Position numbers and translations under genes: made by a program
Assembly: GCA_012032065.1 (NCBI GenBank)
Contig: JAAURV010000220.1
Coordinates: forward strand, 1 to 5,605
DNA: 5,605 nt
Reading direction: 5' to 3'
Origin: Hyphomicrobiales bacterium
GTDB taxonomy: Bacteria > Pseudomonadota > Alphaproteobacteria > Rhizobiales > Aestuariivirgaceae
Part shown: piece by piece, positions 1 through 5,605 of the stretch
Position numbering within the stretch: position 1 is the first letter of the stretch
Layout: the number at the start of each line of letters is the position of its first letter
Notes under the pieces: generated by a model
What the model saw: the letters and a program-made list of their open reading frames with translations, nothing else
Databases searched by the model: none
What the model was told of the DNA's origin: nothing

Positions 1-210
1 GCAGGAGGCCTCGAAGCTGGCCGCACGCGCTGAATTTGCCGCCCCGACTCGCTGCCGTGGCCTCATCCCGAGGAATCGAGGACGAGGCATCGCGTTCCGC
101 GATGCACCTCACCACGAGGATTGAGATGCTGCAACAGCGCAAGGCACCCCTTCAAAACCCCTTCTTCACTCTCCGCCGAAGCCACCCCGGATCGGCCCCG
201 CGCGGAACCC
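1..210. other. Non-coding left flank with no convincing gene
   Basis: No reading frame here resembles a known protein. Frame 2 on the plus strand is open from the window edge to a TGA at 122-124, and frame 3 is open to about 233, but both run through the palindromic element at 61-119, so their translations look like repeat-derived spurious ORFs. A short direct repeat ACCCCTTC occurs at 146-153 and 157-164, 11 bp apart. The first 60 bases could be the tail of an upstream gene, which cannot be decided without more sequence. The region is downstream of the aldo/keto reductase stop at 211-213. Confidence 0.5.
61..119. repeat. Palindromic, REP-like intergenic element
   Basis: The element has three parts. 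Two 13-mers of the form CCTC-N5-GAGG lie at 61-73 and 107-119. Between them is a perfect 8-bp stem, GCATCGCG at 87-94 and CGCGATGC at 98-105, around a TTC loop. The arrangement is nearly symmetric. CCTCAN-type palindromes like this are common as dispersed intergenic repeats in Hyphomicrobiales such as Bradyrhizobium relatives, so I infer a member of such a family; copy number cannot be seen from one window. It lies downstream of the minus-strand reductase gene and could act as a transcript-end hairpin, but no T-tract follows the stem on either strand, so it is not a canonical intrinsic terminator. Confidence 0.55.
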
Positions 211-1203
211 TTATCTTCCGCTCATCGTCTTGAATTCCGGCGGATAGCGGTCGCCGGTCACCGGGATGCGCTCGACGGCGGCGCGCAATTCCGCCAATTC
301 CTCCGTGGACAGACGAACGCCGAGGGACCCGATGTTCTCTTCCAAACGCGAAATCTTGCGCGTTCCCGGAATGGGCGCGACCCACGGCTTTTGCGCCAGC
401 AGCCAGGCAAGCGCCACCTGCGCCGCAGTCGCCTTTTTGCGCGCGGCGAAAGCCGAGATCAGATCGACAAGCCTCTGGTTGGCCGCGCGCGCCTCCGCGG
501 CGAAGCGCGGAGAGCGGTTGCGGAAATCGCCTTCCTCGAAGGTGGTGCTGGCGGAAACGGCGCCGGTGAGAAATCCTTTGCCCAGCGGCGCGAATGGCAC
601 GAGCCCAATTCCCAGTTCCTCGAGAGTTCCTAAAATCTCCGTTTCGATCTCGCGAAACCACAGCGAATACTCGCTTTGCAGCGCTGTCACCGGCAGCACC
701 GCATGGGCGCGGCGGATGGTGGCGGCACTCGCCTCTGACAAGCCAAAGTGCTTCACCTTTCCTTCCGCGATCAGATCCTTCACCGCGCCCGCCACGTCCT
801 CGATCGGTACCTGCGGATCGACGCGGTGCTGATAGAGCAGATCGATGGCATCGACGCGCAGCCGCTTCAGCGAGCCTTCCGCCACCTCGCGGATATGCGC
901 CGGCTTGCTGTTGAGCTTCATCCAGGCACCGCCCTGCGAGGGATCGGGCTCGAAGCCGAACTTCGTTGCAATCAAAACCTGACCCTTGAACGGTTCCAGC
1001 GCCTCGCCCACCAAGAGCTCATTGTGATGCGCGCCATAAACCTCCGCCGTATCGAAGAAGGTAACGCCCAACTCCACCGCCTTGCGCATCACCATGATCA
1101 TCTCTTGCCGGTCGGCCGGCGGCCCGAAGCCCGACGACATGCCCATGCAGCCAAGCCCGATGGTGGATACTTCGAGCCCTTGTCCAAGTTTGCACTGTTG
1201 CAT
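211..1203 (-). CDS. Aldo/keto reductase
   Basis: This 330-aa protein is a complete NAD(P)H-dependent oxidoreductase of the aldo/keto reductase superfamily, a cytosolic TIM-barrel enzyme that reduces aldehydes or ketones. The catalytic tetrad is visible: D51 and Y56 in FDTAEVYG, K81 in IATKFGF, and H126 in DLLYQHRVDP. Other family marks are GLSEAS (154-159), the strand-loop VPFAPLGKGFLTG, and the NADP(H) phosphate-binding stretch IPGTRKISRLEEN from residue 278. The sequence resembles the AKR13/YajO-IolS type of bacterial reductase; the substrate cannot be told. The ATG at 1203 is preferred over longer in-frame starts because homology begins with MQQCKLGQGLEVSTIGLG and an AAAGGAG site sits 7 nt upstream. 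It follows the transporter gene after a 2-nt gap, so the two are probably cotranscribed. The frame is intact. Confidence 0.93.
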   Translation of the reverse strand: MQQCKLGQGLEVSTIGLGCMGMSSGFGPPADRQEMIMVMRKAVELGVTFFDTAEVYGAHHNELLVGEALEPFKGQVLIATKFGFEPDPSQGGAWMKLNSKPAHIREVAEGSLKRLRVDAIDLLYQHRVDPQVPIEDVAGAVKDLIAEGKVKHFGLSEASAATIRRAHAVLPVTALQSEYSLWFREIETEILGTLEELGIGLVPFAPLGKGFLTGAVSASTTFEEGDFRNRSPRFAAEARAANQRLVDLISAFAARKKATAAQVALAWLLAQKPWVAPIPGTRKISRLEENIGSLGVRLSTEELAELRAAVERIPVTGDRYPPEFKTMSGR

Positions 1204-1205
1204 GG

Positions 1206-2088
1206 TCAAACTCCTTTGGTCAGGTGCGTGTGAAGTGCGATGGCCGCTCCCGAAACCGCGATCATTGCCATGCCGATCAAGGCAAAACCGTCCGGCACGT
1301 GATGATACACCAGCCAGCCGAGCAGAACAGCAAAGGCAATGTGGAAGTAATTGAACGGCGCCAGCATCGAGGCGGGCGCGAAGCGATAAGCGGAGGTGAG
1401 CAGAAAATGCCCGAGAAGCGAGGCCGCGCCGAGAAATCCGAGGAGCGCCAGGTCGAGCGGCGCATAGAAGTAGTCCAGGCGATTGAACGGCAGCATCAGG
1501 CAATAGATGGCCGCTCCCCAGATCGCCGCGTGAAAAGCATGGCCATGGTGCTTTCCGTAGGCGCGAGCAGGCGCGACAGCAGAATGTAGATCACCGAGAC
1601 GGAGGAGCACACAAGTGCGAACAGAACGCCCAGCGGAGCCAGCGCGCCGCCGGGCCTGGCGATCAGGATGACCCCTACAAATCCGATCGCCGCCGCGATC
1701 CATCCAAGAGCGCTGATGCGCTCTTTGAGAAAGTAGCCGGCCGCGATCATTACGCCGAAACTCTGCAGGTAAATGATGGAACCATTTCACCGACCGGCAG
1801 GCGTTGAAGTGCGAGACCGGCGAAAAAGGTGGCGGCCGCGAGGCTCATCCCGCGCAAGGCCACGAGCCCGGTTCGCCGCGTCTGCCACAGAGCCTTGCCA
1901 TGAAGCGGCGCCATCAGCGCGGCAAGAAGGACAAGGTTGATCCCATAGCGGACCGCGGCGACGAGCGGCACGTTGAACTTGGTCACCAGATATTTGCCGG
2001 CCGTGTCCATGGCAGCGAACAGGAGAACCGCCGTGAGAACGAGCAAGATGCCTTTCAACGGAGCATGCTCGTGGCGAAGGGCAGTCAT
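1206..2088 (-). pseudogene. EamA/DMT-family transporter, frame broken twice
   Basis: This is an inner-membrane permease of the drug/metabolite transporter superfamily. The protein is spread over three frames: the N-terminal part begins MTALRHEHAPLKG at 2088; the middle contains MIAAGYFLKERISALGW and IARPGG; the C-terminal part contains SMLAPFNYFHIAFAVLLGW and ends HTHLTKGV at 1206. One missing base near 1778-1783 joins GEMV to IIYLQSFGVMIAAG, and another near 1532-1537 joins STMAMLF to the AAIWGAAIYCLMLPF frame. Adding back one base at each site gives 885 nt, or 294 aa, the usual length for ten-helix EamA proteins with two repeats of about 140 residues. Strongly hydrophobic segments recur throughout. 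The substrate is unknown. It is the first gene of a unit with the reductase. The breaks may be sequencing errors rather than real decay, since both are single-base losses beside short homopolymers. No strong Shine-Dalgarno precedes 2088. Confidence 0.85.
1211..1217 (-). promoter_or_regulatory. Ribosome binding site of the aldo/keto reductase
   Basis: On the minus strand AAAGGAG is followed by a 7-nt spacer (TTTGACC) and ATG at 1203. It fixes the reductase start and lies within the last codons of the transporter gene (K-G-V-stop), so the two genes are likely to be translationally coupled. Confidence 0.8.
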
Positions 2089-2183
2089 GATGCACCGTAT
2101 AGAATGCGGCAGCGCGAGAGGCTATCGGCAATCCAGCGCGGCCCGACCGTGACAAACCGCGCATTCTGTTCCATCATCTTCAC
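2089..2183. promoter_or_regulatory. Divergent intergenic region, transporter / VOC gene
   Basis: These 95 bases separate two outward-facing start codons, so promoters for both are expected here. A TATACG hexamer on the minus strand near 2095-2100 is a possible -10 but would place transcription almost at the transporter ATG, and I see no well-spaced -35. I see no clear operator palindrome and no strong Shine-Dalgarno before either start. Confidence 0.35.
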
Positions 2184-2623
2184 ATGACCGCACTCGCCGT
2201 GAACGCCATCGCCCACTGGGCGCTCAAAACTTCCAACCTCGACCGGCTGCTCGCCTTCTACCGCGATACGTTGGGCTTCGCCGAGATGATGCGGCTCTAC
2301 AAGGACGATGGCTCGACCTGGCTCGTCTATCTCCGCGTCACCGACACGCAGTATCTCGAAATCTTTCCGGATGGAGAAGGCACGAAAGCGCCAGGCTGGG
2401 ACGATACCGCGATCAATCACATCTGCTCGATGTGGCGGATATCGATGCAACCGCCGCCGATCTGGAGAAACGCGGCGTTGCACTGATCATTACTCCCAAG
2501 CTCGGCCTCGACGGCAACCGCCAGTGCTGGATCGAGGATCCCGATGGCAACCGCATCGAGTTCATGCAGATGCTGCCGGGGAACATGCAGGAAGAAGCAA
2601 TCAAACGGATGAAGAAAAAGTAA
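2184..2623 (+). pseudogene. VOC/glyoxalase-fold protein, single frameshift
   Basis: This is a small enzyme of the vicinal oxygen chelate superfamily (glyoxalase, bleomycin resistance and dioxygenase fold), built from two beta-alpha-beta-beta-beta halves. The first half has H11 in AIAHWALKTSNLDRLLAFYRD, followed by TLGF, and E59 in YLEIF; the second has H79 in INHIC and, after repair, E126 in DPDGNRIEFMQ. These are the four positions that usually bind the metal. The frame breaks near 2426: one C added there turns TGC-TCG into TGC-CTC and reads HICLDVADIDATAADLEKRGV, a typical family sequence. The repaired gene is 441 nt, 146 aa, with a lysine-rich end. The start at 2184 has no obvious Shine-Dalgarno; a GTG at 2199 is an alternative. 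The substrate is unknown. It converges on the bamE gene with 9 nt between stops. The break is probably a sequencing error. Confidence 0.82.
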
Positions 2624-2632
2624 TGTTGGGCC

Positions 2633-3106
2633 TTAGCCGCCGCTGCCGCCAGTCGGCAGGCTTGGCCGCGAGCGCAGGATGCCACGGAAGAGATCTTGCA
2701 GCACCGAAAGTTCGGCGCCCGCGACTGGCGTCTTGCGGGAATTGAGGTCGATGATGCGGCCATCCTCGAGGCCATACTGGGCGACGCTGTCGACCTGATC
2801 GTCGCGGTTGAAGCGGACCGCGATCACTTCGCGGTTTACTTCCTTGGGCTTGAGGAACGCCTTCGTCTCGGTGATCGAGGTGATGTAGTAGTAACTGTCG
2901 CCCTGGAAGTTGACGCTAGCCGTGGTGGAGGGCGAACCCAGAATGCCTTCGACTTCGGTTTTGGCCATGCCGTCGCTGATCTGGCCGAATGCGCCAGGCT
3001 TTGCCACATAACCGCGATGGTCGACAATTGGAGTACAGGCGGCGGTGATAGCGGCAAATGCCAAGACAATGCTCCGCCGCGTCAGGCTTTTCGTATTGAG
3101 GTTCAT
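2633..3106 (-). CDS. Outer membrane protein assembly factor BamE (SmpA/OmlA lipoprotein)
   Basis: This 157-aa lipoprotein belongs to the BamE/SmpA/OmlA family, an accessory of the BAM complex that folds beta-barrel proteins into the outer membrane. The N-terminus has a charged region (K6, R10, R11), a hydrophobic stretch IVLAFAAI and a lipobox-like TAAC, with the lipidated cysteine predicted at residue 24. Position -3 is Thr rather than the usual Leu, a mild deviation. The mature part shows family features: GAFGQISDGMAKTEVEGILG, then a GDSYYYITS strand, VIAVRFNRDDQVDSV and a C-terminal Gly-rich tail. The much longer upstream open frame is not used: homology and the signal peptide begin at 3106, with an AGGA site 5 nt before the ATG. 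It is transcribed divergently from the chaperone gene, the usual alphaproteobacterial arrangement. Confidence 0.9.
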   Translation of the reverse strand: MNLNTKSLTRRSIVLAFAAITAACTPIVDHRGYVAKPGAFGQISDGMAKTEVEGILGSPSTTASVNFQGDSYYYITSITETKAFLKPKEVNREVIAVRFNRDDQVDSVAQYGLEDGRIIDLNSRKTPVAGAELSVLQDLFRGILRSRPSLPTGGSGG

Positions 3107-3187
3107 TATTGTCCTGTGGCCGAGATGGCGAAGGCGTGGCAATCTGTCCGCTCCCCTTAATCTGTCCCGGCCGTTAGCCGCAAGCCC
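3107..3187. promoter_or_regulatory. Divergent intergenic region, bamE / bc1 chaperone
   Basis: These 81 bases must carry the 5' signals of both divergent genes. A perfect 9-bp direct repeat, AATCTGTCC, lies at 3141-3149 and 3159-3167, starting 18 bp apart. It could be a regulator-binding pair or chance. I see no good sigma-70 hexamer pair. Confidence 0.35.
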
Positions 3188-3691
3188 ATGATTCTGAAAC
3201 GCATCCTCAATCGCTCCGTCCCGCAGGCCCGGCCCCTCTATGGGGCAATTGTGGCCGCCGCACGGCACCCCTCGCACTATGCCGACCTGGGCGTTGCCGA
3301 TACGGTGGACGGCCGCTTCGAAATGGTCTGCCTCTATCTCTATCTCGTTCTGGCGCGCCTGAAGGGCGAGAACCGCGAGGAATTCCGGGGCGAACTCACC
3401 GATGAATTCTTCGCCGACATGGACCGCGCGCTGCGTGAGATGGGCGTGGGCGATTTGTCTGTCGGCAAGAAAGTGCGGCGCATGGCCGAGTCGTTCTATG
3501 GCCGGGTCAGTGCTTACGAAGCGGCAGGCGAGGACGAGGCGGCGTTGGCGCCGGCGTTGGCGAGGAATGTCTATGCCGAAAGCGATGCGAGGCATGCTCC
3601 GGCTCTGGCCGCTCGGGCGCGAAGCGTGGCCAGGAAACTCGCCAGCCTGCCGGTGGAGGAAGTGTTGGCCGGGAAGGTGGACTTGACGTGA
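3188..3691 (+). CDS. Ubiquinol-cytochrome c chaperone family protein (CBP3-like)
   Basis: This 167-aa protein matches the ubiquinol-cytochrome c chaperone family, the bacterial relatives of mitochondrial Cbp3/UQCC1, which assist cytochrome b synthesis and assembly of respiratory complex III. The diagnostic core is RFEMVCLYLYLVLARLKGE (43-61), then LTDEFFADMDRALREMGVGD (70-89) and VGKKVRRMAESFYGR (92-106). The C-terminal third is Ala- and Glu-rich and helical-looking. There is no signal peptide, so it likely acts at the cytoplasmic face of the inner membrane. The ATG at 3188 is the only sensible start because an in-frame TAA lies at 3158-3160; no good Shine-Dalgarno is visible. Its stop overlaps the next start by 4 nt (GTGA), indicating one operon. 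The bacterial function is inferred mainly from homology. Confidence 0.9.
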   Translation: MILKRILNRSVPQARPLYGAIVAAARHPSHYADLGVADTVDGRFEMVCLYLYLVLARLKGENREEFRGELTDEFFADMDRALREMGVGDLSVGKKVRRMAESFYGRVSAYEAAGEDEAALAPALARNVYAESDARHAPALAARARSVARKLASLPVEEVLAGKVDLT

Positions 3692-4188
3692 AACCTCCAG
3701 CACCAGAATTCTCGCGGCCCCTGGAAGTCGCCAGGGTTCCTCAAGGCGGGAGTTACGAGAAACTTCAGGCAGTGGCTGAAGAATGTGCTGCGCTGGCCAA
3801 GCGAATTGGCGTCGAGACGCTCAGAGCATATTCCGGCAAACTTCATGTCAAGCCTTGGCGCGGTGGTGGGCTGCATGTCACCGGCACGATGACGGCTGAC
3901 CTTGACCGGGTGTCGGTTGTCAGCCTCCAGAGCTTCGCGGCCACACAAGACATCGAGATCGACCGCTATTTCCTTCCATCCGGAGCGGCATCGAACGAGG
4001 AAGACGATGCCGACCCCATCGAAGGCGGTATCGTGGACCTGGGTGAGGTGGCGGCCGAAACGCTCGCACTTGACCTTGACCCGTATCCGCGTCAACCGGA
4101 CGAGAGCTTCGAGGCTCCGGCGGACACCTCTCCAGAGTCCTCCTCGCCATTTGCTAACTTATCGAAAATATTGGTGAAAAAGTCCTGA
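3688..4188 (+). CDS. YceD family protein (DUF177)
   Basis: This 166-aa cytosolic protein belongs to the DUF177/YceD family. E. coli YceD is linked to 23S rRNA accumulation, and family members usually sit next to rpmF and plsX. Visible marks are an N-terminal FSRPLEVARVP, a middle section RVSVVSLQSFAATQDIEIDR (74-93), an acidic loop EEDDADP (104-110), the conserved IVDLGEVAAETLALDLDPYP (115-134) and a C-terminal SPFANLSKIL. The Cys often found at the start of the middle motif (QTC-type) is Ser here. It starts with GTG, overlapping the chaperone stop by 4 nt, with GGAAGGTGG 7 nt upstream, which supports translational coupling. The molecular role in this lineage is not known. The rpmF gene that follows yceD in many bacteria is absent. 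Confidence 0.85.
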   Translation: MKPPAPEFSRPLEVARVPQGGSYEKLQAVAEECAALAKRIGVETLRAYSGKLHVKPWRGGGLHVTGTMTADLDRVSVVSLQSFAATQDIEIDRYFLPSGAASNEEDDADPIEGGIVDLGEVAAETLALDLDPYPRQPDESFEAPADTSPESSSPFANLSKILVKKS

Positions 4189-4306
4189 TTCCGGCCAGGC
4201 GTTACGGGGGTTGTTTCCGCCCGCAGAACCTCTATTTTCGCGATTCGGACCGGAATGGCAGGGGGCTGCCTGGGCATTTGGCGAGGATCGCAGGCAAAAC
4301 GCGGAT
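4189..4306 (+). promoter_or_regulatory. Leader between the DUF177 gene and plsX, possible weak plsX promoter
   Basis: This 118-nt gap is too short for rpmF (about 180 nt) and I see no small gene in it. A weak sigma-70-like pair is TTGTTT at 4211-4216 and TATTTT at 4233-4238 with a 16-nt spacer; it matches 3/6 and 4/6 of the consensus. A small hairpin GGCAG/CTGCC lies at 4257-4270 in the leader. Readthrough from the upstream genes is equally possible. Confidence 0.3.
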
Positions 4307-5356
4307 ATGACCGACAACATCGTTATCGCCCTCGACGCGATGGGTGGAGACCAGGGCCCTGCCATGGTGCTACCCGGCGCGGAACGGGCGGCCGTGCGGC
4401 ACCCCAAGGCCCGTTTCCTCTTGTTCGGTGACAGCAACATTTTGACGCCGCAACTCGACGCCATCCCAAGCCTGAAGGCCAAAGCCGAAATCCGTCATGC
4501 GGAAGTGGCCGTCGCCATGGACGACAAGCCAAGCCAGGCGCTACGCCGCGGCCGCGGCAAGAGCAGCATGTGGATGGCGGTGGAAGCCGTGCGGAACGGC
4601 GAGGCTCACGCGGCCGTTTCGGCCGGCAACACCGGCGCGTTGATGGCCATGTCACGCTTCATCTTGAAGACGTTGCCCGGCATCCAGCGCCCGGCAATTG
4701 CGGCCTTGTGGCCTACCATGCGGGGGGAGTCGGTAGTGCTCGATGTGGGCGCCACCATTGGCGCCGACGCGCGGCAATTGGTCGAGTTCGCAATCATGGG
4801 TGAAGCCATGGCGCGCTGCCTGTTCGGGCTCGATAAGCCCACCGTGGGCCTGCTCAATGTCGGTGTCGAAGAAATCAAAGGCCTCGAACAAGTAAAGGAA
4901 GCAGGCCGCATTTTGCGCGATCTGCAGTTGCCGCTCGAATATTCCGGCTTCGTCGAAGGTGACGACATCGCCAAGGGCACGGTGGACGTGGTTGTGACGG
5001 AAGGCTTCACCGGAAACATCGCACTCAAGACGGCCGAAGGAACGGCCAAGCAAATTGCCTCGTTCCTCAAGGCCGCATTGAACAGAACCATACCCTCAAA
5101 GCTTGGCGCGGCGCTGGCGTCCGGCGCCTTCGCGGCGCTGCGCGACCGCATGGATCCGCGCAAGCACAATGGCGGCGTTTTCATGGGCCTCAATGGCGTC
5201 GTCGTGAAAAGTCATGGCGGTACCGATGCCTTGGGCTTCGCAACCGCCATCGATGTCGCCGTGGACATGGTGAAAAACGGCCTCGTTCGCAAGATTGCCG
5301 ACGATGTGGCGCATATGAACGCGTTGTTGTCGCCCCTGAACAAGGCGGCTGAGTAA
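4307..5356 (+). CDS. plsX: Phosphate acyltransferase PlsX
   Basis: PlsX (acyl-ACP:phosphate acyltransferase) converts acyl-ACP and phosphate to acyl-phosphate, the acyl donor used by PlsY to make lysophosphatidic acid at the start of phospholipid synthesis. It is a peripheral, membrane-associated protein. The 349-aa length fits the family. Motifs are LDAMGGD (9-15), KPSQALRRGRGKSSMW (74-89), VSAGNTGALMAMSRF (104-118), LDVGATIGAD (145-154), GLLNVGVEEIKGLE (181-194), VTEGFTGNIALKTAEG (230-245) and HNGGVFMGLNGVVVKSHGG (287-305). The start at 4307 is chosen because homology begins at MTDNIVIALDAMGG; a TTG 96 nt upstream would add 32 residues unlike the family. The Shine-Dalgarno is weak. The stop is 19 nt before fabH, so the two form a lipid-synthesis pair. 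The frame is intact. Confidence 0.97.
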   Translation: MTDNIVIALDAMGGDQGPAMVLPGAERAAVRHPKARFLLFGDSNILTPQLDAIPSLKAKAEIRHAEVAVAMDDKPSQALRRGRGKSSMWMAVEAVRNGEAHAAVSAGNTGALMAMSRFILKTLPGIQRPAIAALWPTMRGESVVLDVGATIGADARQLVEFAIMGEAMARCLFGLDKPTVGLLNVGVEEIKGLEQVKEAGRILRDLQLPLEYSGFVEGDDIAKGTVDVVVTEGFTGNIALKTAEGTAKQIASFLKAALNRTIPSKLGAALASGAFAALRDRMDPRKHNGGVFMGLNGVVVKSHGGTDALGFATAIDVAVDMVKNGLVRKIADDVAHMNALLSPLNKAAE

Positions 5357-5375
5357 CGGAGCAGAGTAACAGTTC

Positions 5376-5605
5376 ATGCGCCGCGCCGTGATCGAAGGGA
5401 TCGGTTCCGCCCTGCCGGACCGGGTGATGACCAACGCCGATATCAGCAAGATTGTTGATACCAGCGACGAATGGATCGTCGAGCGCACCGGCATCAAGTC
5501 ACGTCATATCGCGTCTCCCGGGGAAACCACGCGAAGCCTGGGCCTCAACGCCGCGAGGCGGGCGCTTTTCCATGCCGGCGTCCGGTTTCGGAAGTTGACT
5601 TGATC
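5376..5605 (+). CDS. fabH: Beta-ketoacyl-ACP synthase III (FabH), partial, frameshifted near its end in the window
   Basis: FabH condenses acetyl-CoA with malonyl-ACP to start fatty acid elongation. Only the first part (about 76 of some 320 residues) is present; the catalytic Cys-His-Asn lie beyond the window. The start MRRAVIEGIGSALPDRVMTN and the hallmark DTSDEWIVERTGIKSRHIA (28-46), which includes the CoA-contacting Trp and Arg region, identify it clearly. After residue 69 the frame breaks: as written it reads RFRKLT and stops at a TGA (5601-5603). One C added to the CC at 5582-5583 reads AGVPVSEVDLI to the last base, as expected for FabH. A sequencing deletion is more likely than true loss of this gene. 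It follows plsX by 19 nt; the nearest GGAG (5358-5361) is rather far from the ATG. Confidence 0.92.

Noticed and set aside
87..105. Intrinsic terminator for the reductase transcript
   Set aside because: The 8-bp stem is stable but no T-rich tract follows on either strand.
36..633. Plus-strand open frames at 36-233 and 121-633
   Set aside because: They run through the palindromic element and then antisense to the reductase gene; the translations are Arg-rich and low in plausible protein features.
1204..1503. A 100-residue N-terminal extension of the aldo/keto reductase
   Set aside because: It overlaps the transporter C-terminus in another frame, has no homology to the family, and a good Shine-Dalgarno marks the start at 1203.
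2645..3106. Tat export of BamE because of T-R-R-S-I-V
   Set aside because: The residues after RR fit the Tat consensus poorly, and BamE lipoproteins normally use Sec; the arginines look like an ordinary charged n-region.
3107..3703. A 199-residue N-terminal extension of BamE
   Set aside because: It is antisense to the chaperone gene, while a signal peptide with a lipobox begins at 3106.
4211..4306. An upstream TTG start for plsX
   Set aside because: The extra 32 residues do not resemble PlsX, whose N-terminus matches from 4307.
1..5605. CRISPR array, tRNA, rRNA, insertion sequence or phage genes
   Set aside because: No regularly spaced repeats, RNA gene motifs, transposase sequence or terminal inverted repeats of an IS were seen.

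Overview
The window reads as part of an alphaproteobacterial chromosome, most likely Hyphomicrobiales (Rhizobiales) or a close relative. By eye it is GC-rich, roughly 60%. The clearest lineage evidence is the right half: a divergent bamE-type lipoprotein gene, then a ubiquinol-cytochrome c chaperone (CBP3-like), a YceD/DUF177 protein, plsX and fabH. This order is familiar from alphaproteobacterial genomes. I cannot name a genus.

Layout. Positions 1-210 hold no convincing gene but contain a strikingly symmetric palindromic element (61-119). Positions 211-2088 on the minus strand are a two-gene unit: a ten-helix EamA/DMT-type transporter (2088 to 1206) followed 2 nt later by an intact aldo/keto reductase (1203 to 211), whose Shine-Dalgarno lies inside the last transporter codons. 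Divergent from these is a VOC/glyoxalase-fold gene (2184-2623), which converges on the bamE gene (3106 to 2633) with 9 nt between stop codons. From 3188 the plus strand carries the chaperone gene, the DUF177 gene (4-nt GTGA overlap), plsX (4307-5356) and the first part of fabH (5376 onward, running off the window).

How they work together. PlsX makes acyl-phosphate from acyl-ACP for phospholipid synthesis and FabH starts fatty acid elongation, so they form a lipid-synthesis pair. BamE works in outer-membrane protein assembly and the chaperone in cytochrome bc1 assembly, so the right half is an envelope and respiration housekeeping block. The left half is accessory: a small-molecule transporter with an oxidoreductase, plus a VOC enzyme of unknown substrate.

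Main oddity. Four reading-frame breaks occur (two in the transporter, one in the VOC gene, one in fabH), and every one is repaired by adding back a single base next to a short homopolymer. The repaired lengths (294 aa and 146 aa) fit their families. Because fabH is normally important and is hit the same way, I think uncorrected sequencing deletions are more likely than four pseudogenising events. I found no convincing undescribed system; the palindromic element and the indel pattern are the items most worth a second look.
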